Source of the DNA: Rhizomucor pusillus
Lineage: Eukaryota; Mucoromycota; Mucoromycetes; Mucorales; Lichtheimiaceae
NCBI GenBank assembly: GCA_900175165.2
Contig: FWWN02000687.1
Span: 62,001-126,000 of the forward strand
Direction: 5' to 3'
Length of the DNA: 64,000 bases
The notes beneath the pieces are model-generated. The model was not told the DNA's origin. It worked only from the letters and a program-made list of their open reading frames with translations, and searched no databases. Made by a program: the position numbers and the translations under genes. Of the stretch, positions 11,241 to 23,186 are shown piece by piece (the first letter of the stretch is position 1; each line of letters begins with the position of its first letter).

Positions 11241-13457
11241 CTACGGCGCTGACGCCGTTGCTGTGTTGGCCACTTGTTCCGATGCTGCAAGTCCAGGTTT
11301 TATCTCTCGCACAGTGGGCTTTTTACCTAGAGTTCCGCGGCAATTGGCACTGCCGCATCTGCATATTTGATGTATTTCCTCGTCCTTGAATAACGAGAAT
11401 TTGTAATCATAAAACAGCTCAGAGCCGGCAGGAATATCTTTGGATGCGAAAATGCCGAAACAATATTCACCACCGGATGTCCTAAAAGGGCGCAAAAAAA
11501 TTGTTATGTTTGCAAGACAACACTTTTCTAAGCATCGGCTTACCATTTCTCAATGTGGCAGTTAGGGTCGCAGCTGTGGTTGATAAATCGAGCCTCGTTA
11601 CCTTTGCAACCGGCATCAATCATCTCGCCTTGATGGTAGTCAAAGAAATAAAAGTTGTGCTGCCCTTTGTAAACAGTTTGCATTCGCTGCATGCATGTTT
11701 GTCGCGAAATGATCTCGCCGATATACTCGGTAATCAGCGTACCCTTCTTTACATCCACGAGAGTGCGCAAGCCCCAGCCACGTCCGCGTGTCTATGCACA
11801 TACACTATTCAGTTGGGAATACTTTTTCTTTTTTCCCACATTGGGCGCACTTACCGGGAACACTTCCAATTCCTTGACAAATTCCTTGCGCTTGAACCGC
11901 TGGTTGCTGCATTGCTCCCCGCACGGACATGCCTCTGGATCACACTCGTATAAAAGCATCCTGGATTGTACATTTCTTTCAGTCACGCTGTATGTGTGCG
12001 ATAGAACAAAAAATAGTGGTACCCACCTGTTTAGGCAATTGTCGGTGCATCCGGGCGAGCCGTCAGCCGGTGGGCGGCATTGGCATACTTGGGCGCTACT
12101 CTTATTTGGCTTGCGTTCAACAAACAAATCTTTGTGAGAGAGAGGAGTTACTTAGCCGATGAAACGGGTTTCATCCAACAATAACACTTACTTGATCTGA
12201 TCTTGGTGTAACGAGGTTGTTCCAAAGGAATTCCTGAGCATACCCGTAGCATAATGTTGATAGGCACTCTGAATTCTTTTTCCTTTCCCAACAAGAACAT
12301 GCCCTGATGGATAGGTAAACTCAATTTGAATGCAGACGGACCGCGTTTCTCGAGAAACTCCTTTGCGGTTGTCCGCCCTTGCCGTCTACTTGATGTTCCA
12401 ACGGGCTGCTTAAAGAATGTAGAGTACATGCCCGCTCGCAAGTACTCTTTACGATCACGCAGCGAATCTACAGGGCTGAAACAAGTATCGACATCAGGAA
12501 TTTGTTGTGGCTGCTCCTCCTTCCTTTCTTGTTGCGTCGGCGCCTTCCGCTCTAGCGAGTATATTGTTACTCGATATTCACCTAGTCTTCCAATCACTAT
12601 TCCTCGCTCTTACTTTTCTTTGAGTGTTCTTTACGGTCTGGCAGCGAATCTGCGGAGCTTATGCCAGTATCGATGTCAAGCGTTTTTTTCGGCTGGTTTT
12701 CCTTTTTCTGTCGCGTCGGCGCCTTTCGTTCTAATCAGAATAGTGTTACCCGATATTCACCTAGTCCCTCAATCCTCCTTTCTCGTTCTTACTTTTCTTT
12801 GATACAGTCTCGTCTTGTCGAGTGGATCTCTTTCGCTTTCTCATTTTCATGTTTTTAAGAGCGACGTCGCAGTCCGCCTGTGAAAATGCAGCTCTGCTAA
12901 ACTGTTCATCAGGCAATTTTTTGAGCTTCCATTGCCAGTAGCAAGCATTGCATAGGCTGTGCGATAGAGATAATCGAATGTCAGACGTGCCTTGTTCATT
13001 GAACTATTGACTCAAGAGACACCTACGTCCTGCCTCCTAATGGGCCCTGCCGCCATTGGCATGTTTCCGTGATACAGCATTTACGACACCAATCAACGGG
13101 TGTCTTTTGCTCGTTTTCTGCTGAGGATGAATGGATATTCTGATCACTGTCACGCTTGTTATCAGCATTGACAGGTAAACTCGCTCCCGAATCTGCGTCG
13201 TCGTGTTTCGTAGTTTTTTCATTGTCATTAATGTTATCATCTTCCGTGACACTCTCGCTGCCTTCCTGAGATACTTTCGGCGTTGCTGGTGTGATAGAGG
13301 ACTCCTCGTCGTCGTCGTCGCTGCTGCTGCTAATCGTTGTATTTACTTTGGAGTCTCCCGCAACTTTGAGGACAAGTTCATTGTTTGTCACGTCGTTGAG
13401 TGCGTTCGGATCGTCAGAGGTGCACGTTGCAATCGTCTCTTGAATGGCTGCTGACAT
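11241..13457 (-). CDS. ASH1/NSD-type SET-domain histone methyltransferase with N-terminal GATA-type zinc finger
   Basis: Likely a histone H3 lysine methyltransferase (H3K36, by similarity to ASH1L/NSD; inferred). Starts at 13457 (MSAAIQETIATCTSDDPNAL), then an acidic Ser-rich region. A GATA-type finger follows, C-x2-C-x18-C-x2-C with TETCQWRQGPLGGRTLCNAC, split by an intron inside Arg-Thr. A Lys/Arg-rich linker is encoded partly by two duplicated exons (12614-12730 and 12551 downward). Then come the AWS Cys cluster (VCQCRPPADG, CTDNCLNR, CDPEACPCGEQCSNQRF) and SET (GRGWGLRTLVDVKKGTLI, EYIGEIIS, GNEARFINHSCDPNC, ELFYDYKF). Post-SET is ICRCGSANCRGTLGKK. NHSC and the post-SET Cys residues are intact, so it should be active. 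Seven or so introns, all joined in frame. No BAH, PHD or bromodomain seen. Confidence 0.85.
12614..12792 (-). repeat. Tandem duplication of one exon plus its 62-nt intron, upstream copy
   Basis: Exon 12614-12730 (117 nt) with the intron 12731-12792 (62 nt) is closely matched by the next exon (12551 downward) with intron 12552-12613, also 62 nt. Both introns share GTAAGA-CGAG at the donor and GACTAGGTGAATATC inside. Both exons begin with the codons for RKAPT and share DSL-DRKE. Both keep phase 1, so the repeat adds 39 residues without breaking the frame. Confidence 0.88.
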
Positions 13458-13659
13458 GTTATACCAGCGTGTACAGTATTTTGAATCGGGAGTCACGCGA
13501 AAGGAGAAGGACAAGAAAATTTGATACGCGCACAAGCCGATGATGGGGGACAATGAAAATCACGTATCGCTAGCATTATTCAGGTACATCACATTTATTG
13601 TATAGTTGTTGGCTTCTTTGATATATTGTTACAGCCAAAATAAAAACTAACGTTTCTTG

Positions 13660-14661
13660 ATGGAACAGGAATCACATGAATGTCAAATATGCCACGCTGA
13701 ACTGCTCAGTGAAGGGATGCTATTGAGACATAACAAAAAATATCACGATCCGGTATGTGATTGCCAGCTTCTTATACATTACAAGTGTCCTAACTGGAAA
13801 TCCTCACCAGAATGCGCAACATGTCTGTCACGAGCCAGACTGTGGAAGACGATATTCGCAACGAGGGAGGCTTCTTCTGCATATCACACGGGACCATCAG
13901 GCAGCAGAGGCAAGATTACTATCAAGCAGATCTATTCGCACCTTACCAACGCATTTTTCCTTCAGAGGATACGATTTACTTGCATTGCGAACGGATGTAG
14001 ACGCAGCTATGCTGTAGCAAATGCATTGTATAGACACATAGAGAGATCGCACGGAGCGTTCGCAGCAAGTATGTAGAAGATCAATTTGAAGGATGTAATA
14101 CAAACCTTCTGTACTTCTTCCCAGGCCAGTAGCGGCATTTGCAACGTACGGATGGCATGCAACGAAGAGTTGCAGTCTCACATCAGGCAGCACCACAATC
14201 CTGTAAGTAGCTTGTCATGATTTTCTACTGATATGATGCTTAGCATTTTACAAAATTAGGCTAATCCACTCCTTTGCCAACGTGAAAATTGTGGATACAG
14301 ATTTGCCCAGTCGCATGTACTACGTCGTCATGAACGTACGCATCCAGCGGACCATGTAAGTTTCAAAGACTGCGATGGATGGATAATATCCCCTGATAAA
14401 TAGAGTTCTTGCCTTTTAGAATTGCGCCGTGTGCGGCCAAGGCTCCACATCGAACGCTGAAGTACAGCGTCACATGACTTCTGCGCATAATCCTGTAGAT
14501 TGCCTGGAAATTTTACTGATAACCAATTCGTCTATACTAATACCTTCCTCGCTGCAGCGTAATTAACATTAATCCTCCCCGTACAGGCGTGTCGCAGACG
14601 GTTTCGAATCAGCGCCAATCTGTATCGCCACCAAAGGCGCTTCCGTCATTGGGGACCTTAG
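13660..14661 (+). CDS. C2H2 zinc-finger protein, about six fingers on separate exons
   Basis: Probably a nucleic-acid-binding protein; targets unknown. Starts at 13660 (MEQESHECQICHAELLSEGM) and ends at 14661. Successive exons encode CQICHAELL-RHNKKYH, CHEPDCGRRYSQRGRLLLH, CIANGCRRSYAVANALYRH, a finger with CNVRMACNEELQSHIRQHH, CQRENCGYRFAQSHVLRRH, CAVCGQGSTSNAEVQRHM and a last partial finger CRRRFRISANLYRHQRRFRH. Nearly every intron is phase 0 and falls a few residues after the last His, often after His-Asp/Asn-Pro. The second intron (about 13911-13967) has no GT donor in its span; the best join is GAG|GCAAGA...TTCAG|AGG, a GC-AG intron. The final finger appears to lack one Cys of a canonical pair in the exon read, so it may be degenerate. 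Confidence 0.78.
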
Positions 14662-14867
14662 CAATTTGCAATCGATAACTTTATGGTTAGCGGCGATCAA
14701 CTGTTGTTCCTAATAAACTGTCACCGCGTATTATGGCCGCAACGATCGCATTGGAGAAAAGTTATCTTTTAAATAGATCCCCCAAATTTATTTTGATGAT
14801 TATGTATAAAGAACAGCAATAGCTTTGTACAGATGGATATGTATATGAAGATTTAAAAATAATCGTT

Positions 14868-17800
14868 TTATGCGCGAACATCAACCAAGACACGCTGGTT
14901 AATACCACCAGCGACAGGAAGATAGGTGCTACCAGTCAAGAACAAGTCGACTTCACGGGCGCATTGACGGCCTTCGTTGATACCCCAGACAATCAAAGAT
15001 TGACCACGGCGGCAATCACCTGCAGCAAAGACGCCAGGAGCAGAGGTGGAGTACTTGCCCTTGGGAGTTTCAATGTTGGTGCGACCATCTTGCTTGAGAG
15101 AGAGTTGCTTGACCAAAGCTTCCTCAGGACCCAAGAAACCCATGGAAAGCAAGACAAGATCGGCTTCAAAGAATTGCTCGGAACCAGGAACTTCCTTCAT
15201 GTTCCAGCGGCCGTTTTCATCCTTTTGCCATTCGACGCGCACAGTGTTGATACCCTTTACGTTGCCATCGGCATCGGAAACGAACTCCTTGGACAAGACA
15301 CAGTATTCACGAGGGTCCTTGCCAAAGTGAGCCTTAACTTCTTCGTGACCGTAATCAACCTTGAAGACGCGAGGGAACTGAGGCCATGGGTTCTCAGGTG
15401 CACGACTGTTGGGAGGTTGAGGTAACAGTTCAAAGTTGACAACAGATTTGCAGCCGTGACGGAGAGAAGTACCAATACAGTCGTTACCAGTGTCACCACC
15501 ACCAATGACAATGACATGCTTGTCCTTGGCAGAAAGGTATTTGCCATCCTGAAGTTCAGAATCCAAAAGAGACTTGGTGTTGGCTTGCAAGAATTCCATA
15601 GCAAAGTGGATACCATTGCTCTCACGGCCAGGAATCTTAAGATCACGTGGCCAGGTGGCACCAGTGGCAACAATAACTGCATCGTTTTCGGCACGGATGG
15701 TGTTTGCGTCAATATCAACACCAACGTGGGCGTTGGGCACAAATTTGACGCCTTCAGCAGCCATGAGGTCAAGACGGCGCTGGACAACCTTCTTGTCAAG
15801 CTTCATGTTGGGAATACCGTACATCAGAAGACCACCCATACGATCGTTACGGTCGTAGACAGTGACACTGTGACCAGCCTTGTTCAATTGGTCGGCGGCA
15901 GCTAAACCGGCGGGGCCTGAACCGATAATAGCAATTTTCTTGCCAGTGCGGTGCTTTGGAGGGTTAGGAACAATCCAACCTTCCTCGAAGCCTTTATCGA
16001 CGATCGCGCATTCGATGCTCTTGATCGCAACAGGAGGTTCACTAATACCTAGCACACAAGAGCCTTCACAAGGTGCCGGGCTGCACGGATGTTTAGCGAG
16101 GTTGTTTGAGGATGTGGAAGGGATCTGAACTTACCAGACACGACCGGTGAACTCCGGGAAGTTGTTTGTCATCATTAGACGGTCGAGAGCGTCCCTCCAG
16201 TTGTCCTTGTAGACGAGTTCGTTCCACTTGGGGATAATGTTACCTAGAAGGCGAGATAGAGGCAATTAGTGGATGTGTTGCTATAGGGATGATGTGCGTT
16301 GTCGTGAGCAATAAACTTACCGATAGGGCAACCGGTGTCAGACTGGCAGAATGGAACACCGCAGTCCATACAACGGGCAGCTTGCTCGTGCAGCTGAGGA
16401 CGAGTGAGACGGTTGTTGATTTCCTCCCAGTCGCGAGCGCGCTTCTTTGCGTTGCGGTAGTGTTCGCCACGACGCTTGTACTTCATGAAACCGCGGACCT
16501 TGTCGAGCTTAGCACGGCGTTCCAAGATAGCAGCTTCGTCCAACAAGCTGTCCTCGACGTCCTCAACGACGGGTTCGGAAGGAGCAGGTGGATGGTTGTC
16601 GCATTTCTTGACCTCTTGCTTGGTAGCAGCTTGTTCCTTTTCGGCCTTGGCCTTTTGGAGCAAGTTGCGGTATTCGACAGGCATGACCATGACGAACTTG
16701 GGCAAGTACTGGTTGAAGTTCTTGAGGACACGGTCAGCGATTTCAGAGCCGGTGTAGTGTCTGTGGTCTTCGATCAAGTCGCGCAACTCGGCGACACGTT
16801 CATCGTCGTTAACGGTTTCGAGTTCGACCATTTCAGTGTTGACGTTTTGCTTGAAAGTACCGTTGAGGTCCAAGACGTAGGCAATACCGCCAGACATGCC
16901 TGCAGCAAAGTTGCGACCGGTACCGCCGAGGATAACAACGCGACCGCCAGTCATGTACTCACAGCCGTGGTCGCCAACACCTTCACAAACAGCGTGGGCG
17001 CCAGAGTTACGGACGCAGAAACGTTCGGCGGCGATACCACGGAAGTAAGCCTTGCCAGATGTAGCACCGTACAAGCAGACGTTACCGACAATGACGTTTT
17101 CTTCGGACTTGAAGACCGAGTTCTTGGGAGGATAGATGGCGATTTTACCGCCGGACAAGCCCTTGCCAACATAGTCGTTGGCGTCACCCTCGAGTTCAAA
17201 GAAGATACCGGGGGCCAAGAATGCACCCAAGGATTGACCGGCAGAACCCTTCAACTTGACGTGAATAGTGTCGGCAGGTAAGCCGTTCTCGCCGTGGCGC
17301 TTGGAGACATGGTAAGACAAGGTGGTACCCAAGGCACGGTCGGTGTTGACAACGTCGACTTCAATAGTGACAGGTTCCTTGTCAGCCAAGGCAGCTTCGG
17401 CTTCATCGACAAGGTAGTTGTCAAGGCGAGTGTGCAAGTTGTGGCGCTGCTTGGTGACACAGTAGTTGGCGACACCAGGGCGAAGAGACTCGGCGGGAGT
17501 AAGGATAGGAGACAAGTCCAAGTTGGCGGTCTTGTAGGTGCGAAGACTTTCGTTGACACGGAGACGCTCAGCGTGACCAACCATTTCGTTGATAGTGCGG
17601 AAACCAAGCTTGGCCATGATGGAACGCATTTCCTCAGCTAGGTAGTAGAAGAAGTTGACAACATGCTCGGGCTTGCCTTCGAACTTGGCACGCAGTTCAG
17701 GGTCTTGAGTAGCGATACCAACAGGGCAAGTGTTCTAATAGATAGGAATATAAATATAAATAAAAGATGAAAGGCAAATATCACATGTTGTGAAAGCACT

Positions 17801-20800
17801 TACCAAGTGGCATTTACGCATCATGGTACAGCCCAAAGCAATCAAGGGGGTAGTAGCGAAGCCCCACTCTTCAGCACCAAGCAAACAAGCAATGACAGCA
17901 TCGCGACCAGTCTTGATCTGACCATCGGTCTGGACAATAACACGACCACGCAAGTCGTTGAGCACAAGAGTTTGGTGAGTTTCAGCAAGACCCAATTCCC
18001 AGGGAAGACCGGCGTACTTGATACCAGTCCAGCGGGAGGCACCGGTACCACCGTCGTGGCCAGAAATCAAAATGTGATCGGCACGAGCCTTGGCAACACC
18101 AGAAGCAACAATACCAACACCGACCTCGGAGACAAGCTTGACAGAGACGCGGGCACGAGGGTTGGAGCACTTGAGATCGTAAATAAGCTGCTTCAAATCC
18201 TCAATGGAATAGATATCGTGGTGAGGAGGAGGAGAGATGAGACCAATGCCCTAGATATGTTTAATAAAATTTAGCATGACATGGGCCAGCAAAGCATACG
18301 ATATATGCATGAATAAACTTACAGGAGTGGTCTTACGAGTGCTTGCAATTTCTTCAGAGACCTTACCACCGGCCAATTCACCACCTTCACCGGGCTTGGC
18401 ACCTTGTGCCATCTTGATTTGCAGCTCGTTCGAGTCAGAAAGGTAGTAGCTGGTGACACCGAAACGACCAGAGGCAACTTGCTTGATAGCAGAGCGCATA
18501 GTATCGCCGTTGGGAAGGGGAATGGAACGTTCAGGCTTCTCACCACCTTCACCTGTGTTGGATTTGCCTCCAAGACGGTTCATGGCAATAGCCAAAGAGC
18601 TGTGTGCTTCCATGGAAATGGAACCATAAGACATGGCACCAGTGACAAAGCGCTTGACAATGTTGGTCCAGGGCTCGACTTCCTCGATAGGGACAGGCTT
18701 GCCGCTCTCAAAGTCGAATTCGAGCATACCACGGAGAGTGCACTTCTTGATAGCCTCGTAAGCATTGCGGGTGTATGCGTCGTAAGAGGACTGGTTCTTT
18801 TGGCGGACAGCGTCCTGGAGGTTGGCAATACCAGTGGGATCGGCAATGTGAGGCTCACCACCGTCGCGCCAATGGTATTCACCCGATTCAGGCAAGGAAA
18901 CAGGTTGGACCAAGTTGCGAGTGGGGTAACCACTTTCGTGAAGAGTCAATGCGTCCAAAGCGAAGATATCAAAAGTAACACCCTTGATGCGGGAAGCAGT
19001 GCCAGAGAAGCAGCGAGAGATGACAGTGTCGTCGATACCAAGAGCTTCAAAGATCTGGGCACCCTTGTAGGAAGCCAAAGTGGAAATACCCATCTTGGAC
19101 ATGACCTTGAAGATACCATTGTCGATAGCCTTCTTGTAGTTCTTGATGAGCGAGGCAGGAGTTTGGCCTTCGTGAACAGCACGTTCGCGGTGCAACTTCA
19201 TCATAGCTTCCATAGCCAAATAAGGGCAGATAGCATCGACACCGTAGCCAAGTAAGACACAGAAGTGGTGCACTTCACGAGCTTCAGCGGTCTCAACCAT
19301 CAAAGCAATGCGGCTGCGCTGCTTGTTGCGGACCAAGTGGTGGTGGACACCACCGGCGGCGATCAAGGAGGAAATAGCAACACGGTCAGCAGAGACAGCA
19401 CGGTCAGAAAGGACAACAATCTTGTAGCCTTGCTCGATAACCTGGGAGACTTCGTTGCAGACACGTTCGAGAGCATCAACGTAGCCCTGGACACCGGCAG
19501 ACTTGGCAAAGGTGATATCGACAGTAGCGACCTTCCAATCAGGATAGAACTGAGACATGTTCTTTACAGCAGCCAATTCTTCCATGGAAAGAATGGGAGA
19601 CTTCAAGTTGAGACGGTGGCACTGGGACTCGTCGATCTCCAAGATATTGCCTTCAGGTCCAACAGAGCATTCAAGAGACATGACGATCTCTTCACGGATA
19701 GGGTCAATGGGAGGGTTGGTGACCTGGGCAAAGAGCTCACGGAAGTACTCATAAATGAGACGAGGCTGCTCAGCCAAGCAAGCTAAGGCAGTGTCGTTAC
19801 CCATGGAACCCAAAGCCTCTTTGCCAGTAGATGCCATGGGAACCATGATGAGGTTAAGCTGTTCAAGGGTATAGCCAAAGGCCTTGAGACGAGGGTCAGC
19901 GTTGACAGTGGTATCATCCAAGTGGGCATCGAAAGGTTGAACGCTGCTTGCTTTGCTAACGACATCGTCTAAAGTGATGCGCTGGTTCTTGAGCCATTGA
20001 ACAAAGTTACGCTTGGCGGCGGTCTGAAGCTTGAGCTGCTTGTCATCGACAATGACACCTTCAACGGTGTCAACGAGAAGCATACGGCCAGGCTGCAGAC
20101 GACCCTTTTGGACGACAGTCTCTTGGTCGACGTGGACAGTACCGACTTCGGAAGCGCAGATCATGATATCATCCGAGGTGACATAGTAACGGCAGGGACG
20201 CAGACCGTTGCGGTCAAGAGAGGCACCACAGTAACGGCCGTCGGAGAAGGTGAACAATGCAGGACCTGTGTGTTTAGATGATCTTGATCAGTTTCTATTG
20301 CTGACAGCGAAATATGATTTAAATATACATACCGTCCCAGGGTTCCATAAGCGAAGCAGCCCATTGATAAAAGGCTTTGAGTTCGGGAGCCATGGCGTCG
20401 TTGTTCTGCCAAGCTTCAGGAATCATCATCATAACTGCCTCGGGGAGGGAGAGGACACCGTTGATGACGAGCAATTCCAAGACATTGTCAAAGGCAGCAG
20501 AGTCAGAGCCACCTTCTTCAATGATAGGGTAGAGCATTTCCAGCTCGTCGCCGAACTTGTCAGAGACCATGACACCTTCACGAGACCGCATCCAGTTCTT
20601 GTTACCCCGCAAAGTGTTGATTTCACCTGTGTATGACAAATATTTCAAAACGTGAGTGATACCACAGAATTTTCACGTGCAACGAAGAAACAATGATGTA
20701 AACTTACCATTGTGAGCGCACCAACGCATAGGCTGGGCACGGTCCCAAGAGGGAAAAGTGTTGGTGGAGAAACGAGAGTGAACTAGGGCAAAGTGGGTGG

Positions 20801-21476
20801 TGTATTGCACATTGTTCAAATCGTGGAAATATTGATAGACTTGACGAGGAGTAAGTTGACCTTTGTACACAATGTTCTTGTTTGACAGAGAGCAAACATA
20901 GAACCATTTGGCCATGGTAAGCGTATGAGTGGCGTGCTTGCGCAACACATAGAGCTGACGCTCAAAGTAAGGCTCGTCGAATTCGTCGGTGGCCAGCACC
21001 ACGAAAGGTTGCTCGATAGCAGGTTCCTTTGACTTGGCAGCAGGACCGAGAATGGAAGAGTCGCGAGGAACAGATCGCCAGCCGAGGACGCGCAGGTTGA
21101 GCTTGGCGGCCATCTCTTCAAAGACCTTCTTGCTCTCGGCGACAGATTCGGGATCGCCCTTCATAAAGAGGTTACCTACAGCGTAGCGGCCTTCCTCAGG
21201 AAGCTGGATGCCCAACTCGCGGGATGTTTCATTAACAAAGAACTGGTGAGGGATGCCCGTCATGACACCAGCACCGTCACCGTCGCGAATGTCTGCACCG
21301 CTAGCACCTCGATGCGTCATATTGCAGAGAATGTTGCTGGCATCGGACAAGATCTTGTGCGAGCGCTGGCCCTTGACATGGACCATGAAACCGACACCGC
21401 ATGCATCCTTCTCAAACTCGGGATTGTAGAGACCCTGAGCAGCAGGGATAGCTTGAGCCCATGAATTATTTGCCAT
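14868..21476 (-). CDS. GLT1: Glutamate synthase (NAD(P)H-GOGAT), fused alpha/beta polypeptide
   Basis: Makes two glutamates from glutamine and 2-oxoglutarate with NAD(P)H; the central ammonium-assimilation enzyme with glutamine synthetase. Starts at 21476 ([20 protein letters not shown]) with a propeptide ending EKDA; Cys of CGVGF is the expected N-terminal nucleophile of the class II amidotransferase domain. Then the central domain, the FMN-binding synthase domain ([17 protein letters not shown]), the 3Fe-4S cysteines in CTMMRKCHL plus [10 protein letters not shown] (split by an intron), the GXGXG domain ([20 protein letters not shown]), a linker, and the beta part with [27 protein letters not shown] and [13 protein letters not shown]. 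About 2,100 residues, full length for fungi. Six short introns at roughly 20627-20707, 20266-20331, 18253-18321, 17737-17803, 16246-16322 and 16057-16138. Strong codon bias produces long spurious antisense frames. Confidence 0.96.
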
Positions 21477-23186
21477 TTGTAAAGATTTGTTCGTTCGTTG
21501 TCGTTATGTACAGTAGTAGAGTATATATGATTCGATTGTATATATAGAGTGTGGGGGTTGGTTTATGTAGATGTTCTTGCTTTGCGCTTGCTTTGCTGTT
21601 TTGGGGTAAATAGAGAAGGGGGGATCTATAAGCGTGCGCAAAAGAAAGAAGAAGGGATCGAAACCGGTTTGCGAGATGGAGACGACCCTTTAAGAGAGAT
21701 CCGGTGGCTTCGGGAAGATGGATGATGTCGTCCACATTTCCTTATCTCTGCCCCTTGTGAACCAATGATTATCAGGGCAAGCACTGAAATCAAATAGAAT
21801 TTGAGGTCACATGCTATACTTTACTTTCTGCCTTACCGGATTCTATCCTTATTTTTGATCTACAAGTCTTTTCCAATTCCCTCCATTCCCACTCGACCAA
21901 CTGCTGTATTTTGGAGCTACGAGCAGCAGCAAGATCGTGCCATGTTTGCTCACCCGCACATTCCCCGGAAACTGAAAAATAACAGCGAGGCTCTCCATCT
22001 CCATTCCCCCCTCTGCTGTGCCAAAATACCGAATCTGGTTGGCTAATGATAAGATGTGTCGATAATGTGTTTCCGGTTGAACCACAGTGGGTTATCTCCG
22101 ACAAGGCACTTTCCGACATACAGTTGCCTTCTTGGGACACCCGGCGATAACATGGCAACGACGAGGATTTGGGAAAAGATTATAGCAAAATTTCGAGACA
22201 CAATCCCTTTACAGGCAATGCAGTCGAGTGACCATGAAGGGTTGAGGACAAAACAAACATTTTGTCACTAGCCTCTCGGCAGTTTTCGGAACGAACGTTT
22301 GGTTGCACCAAGAGGGTATTATCAGTAGTCATGCCACAGCTCGCTATCTCAGATCCACTGTTGATCCATGTTTCTGATTGGCGTTTCGCATCTGTCTGGT
22401 CACGCACGAATCCACGCAGCAGTAAGCTGGAATGAATGGCAGATGGACAAGACTGGAAATTCCTGTCTTGCCTGTCACAACGTCGTTGCATGTTTCAGCA
22501 TGTGAATATCCGTGCAAACTTTCTTTTTTCTTGCGAGTACTCCACCATATATAGCCCTGTATTTCAGATCTTGCACCACTCTCTTTCGCCTGCTTACGTC
22601 GCACTGCTGCTACTATCCCAACTACTACGAAACCTGCAGTTTTTGGCAGCTATAGGCCGCGTGCTGGAAAGCGATATTGTATACTAATATCCCTCTACCT
22701 CGGCACCAAAGCGATTGACTTGGCAAGTACTGTTTCTTCCCTTTCAAAGCGTTACTTTTATGCTTCCATGGACTATAGGATGCGAGCACTAGGAAGTCAT
22801 CGCTGCTAGGTCCATGGGTCAGTACACGATGTCGCCAATATACCGGACGACAATGCAGGAGTATGGCATCATCGTAGAACTTATAGGAAGCAATATTTTG
22901 CCACTGGTATCAGTGCACCAATCAATGCCTTCAGACAGGGCGATGCGCAATTCATCCGGCTGTCTGCAAGCACAAGGGCGTCTCTGCATGAAATAAAGGA
23001 TTGCCTCTTTAATATACTGGGTCATAGGCACGCACGCGGGATATGGAAAATTATATGTAAATCATTTTGCCATAACTATAGAAGGATAGAAGGATAGAGT
23101 CTAAAAAGCATACATATCAATGTAAGGCAAAAGAAAGATATAAAGGCATAGTCAACTCTGTTCCTGTCTTGTCGACAGTCATCGAT
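21477..23186. other. Intergenic: GLT1 upstream / HSF downstream
   Basis: About 1.7 kb with no recognisable gene. Both neighbours lie on the minus strand, so it holds the GLT1 promoter and the 3' region of the HSF-type gene. Pyrimidine tracts lie just upstream of the GLT1 start. Short open frames (such as 21814-22158 minus and 22436-22687 plus) show no domain features. A non-coding transcript cannot be excluded. Confidence 0.4.
21742..22053 (-). promoter_or_regulatory. Candidate GATA-factor sites upstream of GLT1
   Basis: Within 270-580 bp upstream of the GLT1 start there are AGATAA (minus strand, 21742-21747), TGATAA (minus strand, 21769-21774) beside a CCAAT at 21763-21767, and TGATAAG (plus strand, from 22048). 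AreA/Nit2-type GATA factors drive fungal nitrogen genes through paired WGATAR sites. This is inferred from motif only; the motif is short and common. Confidence 0.3.

Noticed and set aside
16289..17281. 330-residue plus-strand open frame opposite GLT1
   Set aside because: It is exactly antisense to the conserved glutamate synthase domain; strong codon bias in a highly expressed gene produces such frames. The same applies to the other long antisense frames in 15-21 kb and over GND1.
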